Shown: positions 51,000 to 62,446 of the stretch, piece after piece | Layout of the letters: every line of letters begins with the position of its first letter | Position numbering within the stretch: position 1 is the stretch's first letter | NCBI GenBank assembly: GCA_050084985.1 | Contig: JBITNC010000001.1 | Location: 214,024,001-214,088,000, forward strand | Length of the DNA: 64,000 nucleotides | Source: Nageia nagi | Taxonomy: Eukaryota > Pinophyta | Direction of reading: 5' to 3' | Position numbers and translations under genes: made by a program | The notes under the pieces: generated by a model | What the model was told of the DNA's origin: nothing | Databases searched by the model: none | Seen by the model: only the letters and a program-made list of their open reading frames with translations

Positions 51000-53900
51000 C
51001 TATTAATCCTCACTTGGGTTGGTGTAATGCAACTTATCCCAAATCAAGATAGTCAATTTCTCAAGTTTACCCTATTACCCTAGCTAGCTTTTTACATAGC
51101 CAACTTGTCCCTTCCCTTGCTCCCTCACTCCTCCCTTGATAAATCCTACAACATATCATGGATCTATCCCTTCCCCTAATTTCCTCTATGATTCAACTAA
51201 GGTGTGAAGTACATCTAATTCTATGGCTACATTTAGAACATATCCTATAAATCCTTCCCATATGCATTTGTATGAAGTATGTGGAGAAATCTTCCTACAT
51301 GGTGTATCATGGTCTAGGGTTTACTAACAACATACCATAGTTTCTTGATGTTCATGTTATGTTGTAAGTCCATTAAGAGGACTATGTATGCCCAATATAT
51401 CAAAGGTTCAAATACATACTTGATATTGATCATAGATTGTATGGCCCTCTCTCCATCTTACACTCCTCTTAATACCTTTCATGCTCACCCTCTCTCCATT
51501 GTGTCAGTTAGTTCCATATTACTTACCTTGATTGCTTTATGGTTTAGCTAAGATGTGAAGTATGTATGATGATATGGATGCATTCAAAATTTCTCTTGTA
51601 AGTCCCTTCCATATGTAGTGGTGGGAAGTGTATGGAGAAATCCTACCATATGGTGTATTATGATCTAGGGTCTATCAATAATGTACTACAATTTTCTATT
51701 ATTTGTGTTTATATATGAGTCCACAAATAGTATTATCAATGCATAATATAGTGGTATTTTGAAAATATGCTTAATGTTTATAATATACCACATGGCCCTT
51801 GGTCCCTCTTGCACTCCCCTTGATCCCTTTCCTATTTATCCTTTCACCATCTCACTAGTTGATCCCAGGTCCCTTACCTTGATTACCTTTATGATTCAAT
51901 TAAGGCATGAAGTATTTCCAATACTATGAATACATGCAACATAGTTTTTGTAAGTCCTTCCGATGCATAGTGGTAGAAAGTGTGTGCAAAAACCCTCTCG
52001 CATGATGTATCATAATCTAGGATCTACTTGCAATGTATTGTAGTTGCTTACTATTCATGTTGCTATGTGAGTATATGGAGAGGATTTTGTATGCCCAATG
52101 TAGCAACAATTTATAAATACATTCATGTTGATAGTATATCATATAACCTCCTCTCTATTTGCACTCCCCTTGATGTCTTTCCTATTCATCCTCTCTCCAT
52201 CATGTTAATCCATCCCACTTCCCTTACCTTAGTTACCTCTATGATTTAGCTAAGGTGTGAAATATGTCTAATGCTACAACTACATGTAGAACATGTGATG
52301 GTGGGAAGTGTGTTGTAAAACCCTACCATATGGTGTATCATGATCTAGGGTCTACCAATAATGTACTATAGTTTCTTGATGTTCATATTCCTTTATGAGT
52401 TTGTAGAGAGGACTATGGATGCCCTATGTAGAAGTGGTTCATATATATGCTCGATGTTGATTATATACCACATGACCCCTTCTTTATCTTGCACTCCCCT
52501 TGATCCCTTTCCCACTTTCCCCCTCTCCATCATGTTAGTTTTTCCCTCATCTCTTCCCTAATTTCTCTATGGTTAGGCTAATGTATGAAGTACATACAAT
52601 GTTATAGCTACATTTAGAACATTTGTTGTAAGTCCTTCCGATGTGTAGTGGTGGGAAGTGTGTGGAGAAACCTTATTACATGGTGTATCATGATCTAGGA
52701 TCTACCAAAGTTTAACTATGGTTAACTTATATTCATGTTACTATGTGAGTTTATGGAGAGGAATGTGGATGCCTAATGTAGTGGTAATTCAAAAAACATG
52801 CTTGATGTTTATTATAGATCACATGACCCCTTCTCCTTATTACACTCTCTTTGATTCCTTGCATGCTCTCCCTATATCCATAATATTGGTCCATCTCATG
52901 TCCCTTCCCCTAATTACTCTATGATTTAGCTAAGGCATAAAGTACATCTAATGCTAGGGCTACATGTAGAATGTCTCTTGTAATTCCTTCCAATGCATAG
53001 TGGTGGGAATTATGTGGGGAAGCCATTTTGCATGGTGTATCATGACCTAAGATCTACCAATAACATATCATAGTTTCTTGATGTTCATGTTGTTATATCA
53101 TTTCATAGAGAGGACTATGAATATCTAGTATAGTAGTGATTCAAAAATATGCTCGATGCCAAAAGTATATTACATGTCCCATGTCTATCTTCCACTCCAC
53201 ATGATCCTTTGCATGTAAATGCTTTCTCCAACAAATCTATCTATCCTATGTTCCTTGCCCTAGTTGCCTCTATGGTTTGGTTAAGACATGAAGTACATCC
53301 AAAACTATGGCTACATGAATAATGTCTCCTATAAGTCCTTCCCATGCATAGTGGTGGGAAGTGTGTCAAGAAACTCTATTACATAGTGTATCATGTTCTA
53401 GGATCTACTAGTAATGTACCATGGTTTCCTAATGTTCATATTGCTATACAAGTACACAAAGAGGAATATGGATTCCTAATGTAGCAATAGTTTGAAAAAT
53501 GCTCAATGTTGATTGTAGGCCACATGTCCCATTCTTTATCTTAGACTCCCCTTTATTCCTTACCCACTTGCCCTCTCTCCATCATGTTAGTCCATCCAAC
53601 ATCCCTTCCCTAAGTTGCTCGATGGTTTGGATAAGGCATAAAGTACATCTAATGCTATGGATACATGTAAAATATCTCTTATAATTCCTTCTCATTTTTC
53701 ATGATGGGGAAGTGTGTGGAGAAACCCTACTACATGATATATTATTATATAAGGTCTAATAATAATATTTACTACTTTCCTAATGTTCATGTTATTATGC
53801 ATGTTTATAGAGAGGAATTTGGATGCCCAATGTAGTGGTGGTTCAAAAAAATGCTCAATGCTAATCATAAATTACATGGCCCCTTCTTCATCTTATAATC

Positions 53901-56325
53901 ACATTGATGCCTTACCACTCACCCTCTCTCCATCATGTCAATCTATCCCACATCTCTTCCCATGGTTGTCTCTATGATTCAACTAACATGTAAAGTATAT
54001 CCAATGCTACAAATACATGTAGAACATATCTTTTAACTCCTTCTCATGCATGATGGTTGTAAGTGTGTAGGTAAATACTAACTTATGGTGTATCATAATC
54101 TACGGTCTACCAAAAATGTAGCATATTTTCTCAATATTCATGCTGTTATATGAGTCTATGGAGAGAAATGTGAATGGTCAATGTAACAATGATTTAGAAA
54201 CATACTCAATACCCATTATAGATTGCATAACCCCTTCTTCATTTTTCACTCATATTAATCTCTTACCCATCTATGCTCTCTTCATCATAGTGTTTTATCC
54301 CATGTCCCTTACCTTAGTTGCTCTATAAATCATCTAAGGTGTGAAGTACATCCAATACTATAGCTACATGTAAAACATCTCCTATAAATCCTTTGCATGT
54401 GCAATGGTGGGAAGTATGTGGAGAAATCCTACATTATAATGTATTATGATCTAGGTATACCAACAATGTACCATATTTTCCCAATGTTCATGTTCCTATG
54501 CAAGTTAATGAAGATGACTATGGATGCCCATGTACTCATGGTTTGAAAACATGCTCGATGACCATCTTAGACCATACAACCCCTTCTCTTTTTTACACTT
54601 ACCTTGATCCCTTTCCCATCCATGCTCTCATCATAGTGGTCTATCCCAAGTTCCTTTCCTAGGTTGCTCTATGGTTTATATAAGGTATGAAGTACATCCA
54701 ATACTATGGCTACATGTAGAATGTATCCTATAAGTCCTTCCTATCAGTGGTGGTGAAAAGTGTGTGGAGAAACCTTTTCATATGGTGTATTATGATCTAG
54801 GGTCTACCAATAATGTTTTGTAGTTTCTTGATATTCATCTTGTTATGCAAGTTCATGGAGAGGATTGTGGATGCCCAATGTAGTAGCTATTCAAAAACAT
54901 GTATGATGATGATCATAGACCATATGAACCATCCTCTATCTTGCACTCCCTTTGATACCATGCTTGCTTGCCCACTCTCCATTACATTGATACATCCTAT
55001 TTCACTTCCCCCTATTATCTCTATTATTCAACTAAGGCATGAACAATGTCTAAAAAATACATACATTATAAGAAAATAGATACCTTTTCTAATTGTAGAT
55101 AATTCTTTTAACCTAAGACTACTATGGTGAGGATAATTGGTGACTAATACCTACCTAGGTTGGTGTAATGTAACTCATTCCATCTTGAGAAAGTTAGTTG
55201 GATTTTTGCATAGCCAACCTACCCCTTCCCTTTCTTCCTTGCTACTCCCTTCATAACTCCTATAACATGTTGTGGATCCATCACTTTCTTTGGTTTCCTC
55301 TATGATTCAATTAAGACATGAAGTACTTCCAATGATATGGCTACATGAAGAATTTCTACTATAATTCCTTCCAATGTGTGATGGTGGAAAGTATGTAGAG
55401 AAACCCTTTCACATGATGTATCATGATATAAGATCTATTAGCAATGTATTATGGTTACCTAACATTCATGTTGTTATACAAGCCTTTAAAGAGAATTATG
55501 GATGCCCAATGTAGAATTAGTTAAGAAACATTCTTGATGTTGATCATAAATTTCATCCCCTCACCATATTGTACTCCCCTTAATACTTTGCTTGATAATT
55601 CTCTCTCCATAAATCCAATCCATTCCACATCCCTTACTTTAGTTACTCTATAATTTTTCTAAGGCATGAAGTGTGTCCAATGATACAAATACATGTAGAA
55701 TGTCACCTATAAGTCCATCTAATGCATAGTGATTAGAAGTGTATGGATAAACCCTACCATATTGTGTATCATAATCTAGGGTCTACCATTAATGTACCAT
55801 GATTTCCTTATGTTCATATTGCTATGCAAGTTTGTAGAAAGGACTATGGATACCCAATGTAGTAGTAGTTTGAAAATATGATCATTTTGATAGTAGATCA
55901 TAAGCCCCCTCTTCATATTACACTTATCTTAATCCCTTTCCCTTTCCCTTACATGCTCTCTCCATCATGATACTTTATCCCATATGCCTTTCCTTAATTA
56001 CCTTTATGGTTTAGGTAAGTATTGAAGTATATCTAATTTTTATAGCTACATGTAGAATGTCTCCTATAAGTCCTTACCATATATAGTGGTGGGAAATGTA
56101 TGGAGAAACCCTACCCTATGGTGTATCATGATATAGGGTCTATAATAAACATACTATAGTTTATTAATATTCATGTTTCTATGTGATTCCATAGAAAGGA
56201 TTGTAGATGACCATGTAACAATGGTTCATAAACTCAATGTTGATAGTAGACCATACAAACCCTTATCTTTCACTTCCCTTGATCCCTTATCCATTTTGCC
56301 TCTCTAAATCATTCTTCCCACTCTT
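51000..56325 (-). repeat. 350-bp satellite, arm B, inverted (about 14 units)
   Basis: The reverse-complement landmark (ATCTAGGGTCTACC and variants) falls at about 51312, 51664, 52015, 52343, 52693, 53045, 53397, 53751, 54099, 54450, 54796, 55430, 55775 and 56133. The period is about 350 bp with one step of about 634 where the inverted spacer lies (55083-55272). Another inverted spacer (51003-51172) opens the arm. Blocks such as GTGGGAAGTGTGTGGAGAAA and CACTCCCCTTGATCCCTTTC are the complements of arm A blocks. No genes. Confidence 0.93.
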
Positions 56326-58004
56326 AAATGTATATAATCTTAGCTTTTAATAATGGCATGGTGGTATAAAATTTTTGAAACTAGGCTAAACCTTGGCCTT
56401 GAGTCATGGCTAGGTCTATCAACATATACTAAAACCTTTTTTACCAAGTACCACCCATTAAAAAATATGTGATTTGGTTGCAAGTTTGATGTCAGCTATA
56501 GATATGCTTTAGACTCAATTACATGCCATGTTTAGGCTAGAATGACACCTTATGGTCTATCAAAAATGTATACTTATGTAAATTTATTCTCCATAATATG
56601 AGATAAAATGAGATTTGGAGGTAATGAACCTTATCATTCACCATAACATAGGTTGGTTGTGTAATTAACCATCTCACATATTGGGTGCATGTGTTCATAG
56701 ATGAATTTGATCATCAATTCTTACACATATTCTCCATTACATGGTTTATAAAATGATGTGCAAGGATTCAAGTGCATTCACATTGATCTTGACACTCAAT
56801 GTTAGATGATCATGCTCTTCCCTTATATTTTGAAGCATTTTAATCCCTCTCTATCCATTTATTTCCTATGATATTCTTGGTTATGATCATTGATTGAGGT
56901 TTGGATTCAAGGAAGGCTTGCACCAACATGTGTATAGGGAATAATATTTATATGGGATGCTCATGAGTGGCATTCATAAAGGGTCACATGCATGGTGTGG
57001 TTTCTTTCTTAAAGGGTGACCATAAAGAGCATCTCCTTGAGATGTAGAATAAAAGACCTTGTATGGGACAAAAATCCTAGGGTATCCATGAATCAAACCT
57101 TATAGTTGATGCCCACACCAAAATGTATATAGGGGTGATCCTAGGATGAGATGCTTATTAGTGGAATTCATAAAGGGTCACATTCATAGTACAATTTCTT
57201 CCTTATGGGATGATCATAAGGACTACCTCCTTGGGATATAGATAGGGTAAAGGGACTTATACCAAGAAAAAGCTCCTAGGGCATCTATGAGCCAAATCAT
57301 GGTCAGGTGCTCTTTTGATCAATGGATGCAATGATCATTGGGATATTTGATAAAGATTTCACTTTTAGGAAGGCCTACAGCAACATGTGTATAGGGAGTG
57401 ATCATGGAATGGGATTCTCATGAGTGGAATTCATAAAGGGTCACATGCATAAGTGTAGTTTTTTCATTATGGGGAAACCATAAGGACTATCTTCTCAAGA
57501 TGTAGGGTAAAAGGTCTCATACCAAGAAAAATCTCTCAAGGTGTTTGTGAATCAAACCCCATGATGATATTTTTATTAATAGATTCAATGATGATGGGGA
57601 CCCTTGATCAAGGCTAAGCTTTAATGAAGGCTTGCACCAACATGTACATAGGGGGTGAGCTTGAGATGGGATGCTCATAAGTGGAATTTATAAAGGATCA
57701 TATGCATGATGTAGTTTCTTACTTATGGGATGACTATATGGATTTTATTATCAAGATTTAGGGTAAATGGTATAATACCAAGATAAAGATCTAAGGGTAT
57801 CCATGAACTGAACCTTGAGAGGATGATCCTTTGATCAAGGGTCTTGACTCCCCCTTGTCATGTACTACTTATTTGCCTTTGAAATGAATAGGAATGGACC
57901 ATTTAAAATGTAAATGATGGGTGGGTTATGTTATGCTCTCTTTGATTTAATGGGTGTAGTAGGGTCTATGAAGTACCTACCATCCATATAAGGTTGTCAA
58001 AGGC
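56326..58004 (+). other. Region upstream of the 18S relic, possible decayed rDNA spacer
   Basis: No protein gene seen. It directly precedes the 5' end of the 18S pseudogene, so by position it should be the remains of intergenic spacer and external transcribed spacer. It contains a tandem block (56906-57840, listed separately). Its sequence is too decayed to prove spacer origin. The boundary with the satellite at about 56325 is abrupt. Confidence 0.45.
56906..57840 (+). repeat. Spacer-like tandem repeat with TATA/G-rich motifs, about four copies
   Basis: Four units share GAAGGCTTGCACCAACATGT-like blocks and GGAATTCATAAAGGGTCACA. Each carries a motif of the type TGTATATAGGGG or TGTGTATAGGG at about 56930, 57123, 57380 and 57642. 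The spacing is about 190 to 262 bp, the first step being shorter. Plant RNA polymerase I promoters and their spacer duplicates have a TATA element followed closely by a run of G, so these could be decayed spacer promoters; that is inference. Confidence 0.55.
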
Positions 58005-59459
58005 TTCTTGGTTTATCCTACTAGTATTCATATACTTATCTTAAAGAGTAAGCCATGCATGTCTAAATATAAACTATTTTAGATTGTGAAATTATGAATA
58101 GATCATTAAATCATTTATAGTTTATTTTATGGTACCTTACTAAACAAATAACTATAGTAATTCTAGAGCTAAAACATGCACCAAATCTTAACTCTTAGAA
58201 GGTTTGAATTTATTACATACAATATTAGTGCAAGTTCTTCCATTTATTTTATTATTCATTATAGCTCCATAGATCACATGACCTTGGTACTAGAAATACT
58301 TCATACAAATTTATGACCTATCAAGTTTCAATGGTGGGATAGAGGCCTACCATGGTTGAGATAGGTGAAAGAAAATTACGGCTTGATTCTAGAGAGGGAT
58401 CCTAAGAAATAGCTAACACATATAAGGAAGGTATTAGGTGCATAAATTACCCAATTATAATATGGTGAGGTAGTGATAATAAATAACAATACTAGTCTCT
58501 TACAGTCTGGTAATTGGAATGAATATAATCTAAACCCCTTAACAAGGATCTATTAGAGGGAAAGTATTTTGCCAAAATTCATGGTAATTATAGCTATAAT
58601 AGTATATATTTAACTTGTGGAGTTAAAAAGCTTGTATTTGGATCTAAATTCATGTTTGTTAGTCTACCATACTAATTTTTAGTATCGCTCACATCCCTTC
58701 TACTAGTGGTGCATTCCTAGTCTTAACTAATCAAGTTACAATTTTTTCATTGTTACACTGAAAATCTTAGAGTGCTCAAAGAAAGTTTATGCTTTGAATA
58801 CATTAGCATACAATAATATGGTAGGATTTTGATCCTATTTCATTGGCCTTTGGGCTCAAAATAAGTATTAATAAGGACTACCAGGGGCATTCATATTTCA
58901 TTATAAGAGGTGAAATTCTTGGATTTATAGAATATGAACCATTGTAAAAGAATTTGTCAAGGATATTTTTATTTATTAAGAATGAAAGTTGGGGGATCAA
59001 AGATGATTAGATATCATCCTAGTCACATTGATAAATGATGTTGACTAGGGATCGATAAATATTATTTTAAGAACTCTATCAACACCTTCTAAGAAATCTG
59101 AGTGTTTGGGTTTCAAGGAGAGTATGGTCACATGGTTGAAACTTAAAGGAATCTATAGAAGGGCCACATTAGGAGTGGATCATATGATTTGATTTGACTA
59201 AATATGTGAAAACTTACCAAGTCCAAAAAAGTAAGGATTGAAATATTGAGAGCTCTTTCTAGATTCTATTGGTGGTGATGCATGGTTGTTCTTAGTTGGT
59301 GGAGTAATTTATCTAGTTAATTTTATTAACAAATGAGCCATCAACCTATTAACTAGCTACATGGAGGTCACCATTTATGTTCAAATTCTTAGAGGGACTA
59401 TCATTTAGTCCATGGAAGTTTGAGGAAATAATAATTCTATGATGTCCTTAGATGTTCTA
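58005..59459 (+). pseudogene. 18S rDNA pseudogene, 5' part
   Basis: The order follows plant 18S rRNA from its first bases (here CTTGGTTTATCCTACTAG, where a working gene has CTGGTTGATCCTGCCAG). Clear blocks include AAGCCATGCATGT, GTAGTAATTCTAGAGCTAA-like (58157), GGTAGTGATAATAAATAACA (58470), GGTGAAATTCTTGGATTTAT (58909) and TAACAAATGAG-type 3' blocks. About 10 of the first 50 bases differ from the usual sequence, mostly C to T and G to A. The length is preserved almost base for base. It could not serve as rRNA. It stops at 59459 only because an LTR element is inserted there. Confidence 0.92.
59455..59459 (+). other. Target-site duplication, left copy
   Basis: TTCTA immediately before the left LTR; the same five bases follow the right LTR at 62096-62100. 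Confidence 0.92.
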
Positions 59460-59780
59460 TGTTATGAACAAAGTTCCCAAAATAGCATAAAATCACCAAA
59501 GAGAGAGCTCAACGCATTGAATAAGAGATAAAATCTGTAATAAGCCACTTCGAGGGGGCAACCTCCTTTGTAATAAGCCACTTCGAGGGGGCAACCTCCT
59601 TTACATCACATCAATTACACAACAATAGACATCTTCAAATGATAATACCTCCTTAGTATATATAGGAGTCCAAGGGGTGCCACTACAATGAAAGGACACT
59701 AGCCGACATAACAATAATAATGTAAGGAAATAATAATAACCATAGCCGACCTAACAATAATAATGTATAGGGACCTAACA
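59460..59780 (-). repeat. 3' LTR of the gag-only element
   Basis: 321 bp, TGTTATGAAC to GGACCTAACA. It contains a 33-bp direct duplication (59537-59569 and 59570-59602, with CCACTTCGAGGGGGCAACC) and TATATATA at 59657-59664, the only TATA-like site. Confidence 0.95.
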
Positions 59781-59794
59781 TGCCCCTCTCCTTC
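59781..59794 (-). other. Polypurine tract of the gag-only element
   Basis: GAAGGAGAGGGGCA on the minus strand, directly next to the 3' LTR, 15 bases after the gag stop codon. Confidence 0.88.
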
Positions 59795-59809
59795 AAAAAA
59801 ATGTTGTCC

Positions 59810-60736
59810 TCAACATTTTAGTAGTTCTGGATGCTTCTGTAGAAATTTCTCATCTTCCCATGTGGAATATTCCGCCATTGCCATATTTTTACTTTCAACC
59901 TTCCTTGCCATCCTGAAAGCCATCTCTAAGGATGTTGGTTCAAATAGATGCACCTCATGTTGAATTTTATCCTTTAAGATTCCCATAAAGAGATCCAACA
60001 ATCTATCATCTGGTATATCCTTCACTCTAAGACTCAACTTTTGAAATTGTTGAATGTGCTCCATCACTGAACCTTCTTGCCTTAGATTTATCAATTGAGT
60101 AAAGAAGGAATTATTCTTAACATCCTCATGGTAGGCTATCAGTTCCTCTGTAAAAATGGACCAAGATATAATAGAACCCTTTTTACGTTCACAAAGCCAT
60201 TGGTACCATACAACCTGCTCAGGCTCTAGATACAAGGATGCAATAGTTACTTTTTGTGATGCTGGTACTTGGTGTAGATAAAAAAAGTGCTCCATTTGAA
60301 ATATCCAAGTGATGGGGTCCCTTCCATCAAACTTCCTCATGTCGATCTTGGGGATTTGGATTCCCCTTGAGAACCATGCTTGATTACTTCCATCAGTAGA
60401 AGCATATCCTCCTGAATTAGGCTTATTAATGAAGGGTTTATCTCCTTGAATAATATCATTATTTTCCTGATAACCCTGGGCCATATCAACATCTTTAGGA
60501 ATCTTTCCCTCTGGGTTTTGTATGAGTTGAAAAATCTTTTCCATATATTGATCCATTTTAGTCGCCAACTCTTTTGTCAAATCCCTTTTTAATTCCTCCA
60601 TATCACCCTTTTTTACACACTCTTTAACCAATTCTTCCACTTGGGATATTCGAAAGAATATGTCTTCACTTTCTGCTATAGTCATGGATGAACCCTCTAG
60701 AGGTCTAGTTGGTGTAGCAATTTTTTTCGGTGGCAT
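59810..60736 (-). CDS. gag: Intact Gag protein, 308 residues
   Basis: An uninterrupted minus-strand frame from ATG (60734-60736; MPPKKIATPTRP) to TGA (59810-59812). Residues 25-75 are charged and coiled-coil-like (VEELVKECVKKGDMEELKRD). The retrotransposon-gag core spans about residues 120-270, with KIDMRKFDGRDPITWIFQME, WYQWLCERKK, SWSIFTEELI, LINLRQEGSVMEHIQQFQKL and DIPDDRLLDLFMGIL. There is no zinc knuckle, no protease and no start of pol, and the frame ends just before the polypurine tract, so the short form is its designed state rather than a truncation. It should form the particle shell and package the element's RNA, with enzymes supplied in trans. It is the only clearly intact retroelement gene in the window. 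Confidence 0.93.
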   Translation of the reverse strand: MPPKKIATPTRPLEGSSMTIAESEDIFFRISQVEELVKECVKKGDMEELKRDLTKELATKMDQYMEKIFQLIQNPEGKIPKDVDMAQGYQENNDIIQGDKPFINKPNSGGYASTDGSNQAWFSRGIQIPKIDMRKFDGRDPITWIFQMEHFFYLHQVPASQKVTIASLYLEPEQVVWYQWLCERKKGSIISWSIFTEELIAYHEDVKNNSFFTQLINLRQEGSVMEHIQQFQKLSLRVKDIPDDRLLDLFMGILKDKIQHEVHLFEPTSLEMAFRMARKVESKNMAMAEYSTWEDEKFLQKHPELLKC

Positions 60737-61760
60737 TTTGACTAAGTATTCTAGGGGGTCTCCCTATATACGCCAGGTACGTGGGAGCTCAATTCTGTGC
60801 TAGTGCTGTCTAATGCACAACCGTTCGAAAAGGGCCCTTGCTAATATACTCGCGGTACATGAGGGAATCCTAAAGGACCTCTCTATATACCATGTACGTG
60901 CATGAGCATGATGGCCTCTCTATATACTCAAAGGTACGTGAGAGAATCCAACAGTGGCCTAAGCGATATACTGCGAGTACGTTGTAGGAGACCACAATTC
61001 CTCGGGATGCAGTGCTGGCAAAGTAACGACAGCTCCTATGTTTAAAGATGCCAGAACACATCTATAACTAAAATACTCTTCTCTTTATTTTCTTTCCAAT
61101 AGCTTATGAATCACCCCAAATAGACCTTCCAATCAAAATATATGCAAATTTAAAGAAATAAATAAATAAATTGTACCTTTTTAAATCGTGATTTGGAGAC
61201 TATTCTATTATCCAACCTTCCAACTGATGTAAATATGAAATTTCGGCCCTTTAGAGTCTGAAATTTATACCTATGGTAGCCTCAGATGTCTTCTTTTCAA
61301 TGCCATAGATTTCGTCAAATTCTGATAGTCCAAGAGGAAATGACTGCAATTTTCCCAAGATGTGCTGATTTTTGGATTTTTTAGAAGAGTGAACTTGTAC
61401 GAAGTGCCTTGTGTTACCTGTTTATTCTTAGACCTTGAAAATTGTAACAGATAAACTTCAATCTGTAACCTAACGAATCCAATAGGTCTCACCTATTTTA
61501 GAGCTGTAAAACTTCAGATATACCCTTTTTAGCTAGAACACCTGTTTCCGACCTGCTTTTGAGACTAGTCATAAACCTTAACTTCCCCTGAGTGTAACTC
61601 GAAAAATATAGCGAAGTAGATGCTGAAATTTGAACTGTAACTTCTTCGGTATGTCTTCTAAAAACCCAATAAATTTCAGAATCTAAATCCTCTCGAAAAA
61701 AAATTGGTAGCGAAAATTCCACGATGACTAGTTTTGAGCCTTGAAACCCTAGAATCGTCT
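60737..61760 (-). other. Long leader of the gag-only element with ACGT-containing repeats
   Basis: About 1 kb between primer site and gag. Two short minus-strand upstream ORFs are open (61498-61773 and 61271-61492) but have no recognisable domain. Between about 60760 and 60990 a motif of the form ACGTACC, a few bases, GTATATAG recurs about five times (TATATA-like cores near 60766, 60844, 60884, 60920 and 60966). Confidence 0.7.
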
Positions 61761-61772
61761 GCTCTGGTACCA
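61761..61772 (-). other. Primer binding site of the gag-only element
   Basis: TGGTACCAGAGC on the minus strand, two bases inside the 5' LTR. It matches the complement of the 3' end of initiator methionine tRNA (TGGTATCAGAGC) with one difference. Confidence 0.82.
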
Positions 61773-61774
61773 AA

Positions 61775-62095
61775 TGTTATGAACAAAGTTCCCAAAATAG
61801 CATAAAATCACCAAAGAGAGAGCTCAACGCATTGAATAAGAGATAAAATCTGTAATAAGCCACTTCGAGGGGGCAACCTCCTTTGTAATAAGCCACTTCG
61901 AGGGGGCAACCTCCTTTACATCACATCAATTACACAACAATAGACATCTTCAAATGATAATACCTCCTTAGTATATATAGGAGTCCAAGGGGTGCCACTA
62001 CAATGAAAGGACACTAGCCGACATAACAATAATAATGTAAGGAAATAATAATAACCATAGCCGACCTAACAATAATAATGTATAGGGACCTAACA
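61775..62095 (-). repeat. 5' LTR of the gag-only element
   Basis: 321 bp; I find no difference from 59460-59780, including the 33-bp internal duplication (61852-61917) and the TATATATA (61972-61979), which is placed to serve as the promoter for minus-strand transcription. Confidence 0.95.
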
Positions 62096-62446
62096 TTCTA
62101 GGCCATATGCATGCTACATTGATGCAATTAATGAGCTTTTTTACCTAGTTTGAGAGGGTTGGAAAATCTTACCAAATTATATTATAATGAGGATAGAACA
62201 TTGCAATTATTAAAATTTAATGAGGAATTACTAGTAAGCATAAGTAATAAGCTCACATTAACTATGTCCCTAGCCTTTGTACATACCACCCATTTCTCCT
62301 ACTAATTGAATGATCTAGTGAAGTGTTCTTATTATAATAACATTATCAGTTCTCTATCAATGAAATTATGATAAGTTCATTGAAACTTATCATTTAGAGG
62401 AAGAAGTAATAAGGTTAACATAGGTGAAATTGTAGTAGGATCATTA
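62096..62446 (+). pseudogene. 18S rDNA pseudogene, 3' part
   Basis: It resumes the 18S order after the insertion (the first five bases repeat the target site). Blocks include GATAGAACATTGCAATTATT, GAGGAATTACTAGTAAGC, CTAGCCTTTGTACATACCAC, GTGAAGTGTTC, TTATCATTTAGAGGAAGAAG and the terminal TAGGATCATTA ending at 62446. Both parts together give about 1801 bp without the duplicated target, against roughly 1810 in plants, so almost no insertion or deletion has accumulated. Confidence 0.92.

Larger units (their letters stand above)
59460..62095 (-). mobile_element. Young gag-only LTR element (TR-GAG type), 2636 bp
   Basis: Two 321-bp LTRs (59460-59780 and 61775-62095), identical as far as I can compare them by eye, bound a 1994-bp internal region with a polypurine tract, a primer site and a single intact gag frame on the minus strand, and no pol. 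A 5-bp duplication (TTCTA) flanks it. This matches the compact non-autonomous group described in plants as terminal-repeat retrotransposons with a GAG domain. It needs pol proteins from another gypsy element. It sits in the 18S relic. Its sequence is richer in G, C and CpG than its surroundings, as expected for a recent arrival. Confidence 0.93.

Noticed and set aside
46055-55079. Many 60-90 codon ORFs in the satellite arms.
   Set aside because: They are chance open frames in the 350-bp repeat, recurring wherever the unit does.
46045-56325. The inverted satellite as an assembly fold-back artefact.
   Set aside because: The two arms differ in unit number, spacer placement and sequence; an artefact would give near-identical mirrored arms.
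59537-59602. 33-bp direct duplication in the LTR as a separate repeat system.
   Set aside because: It is present once per LTR in both LTRs and is simply part of the family's LTR.
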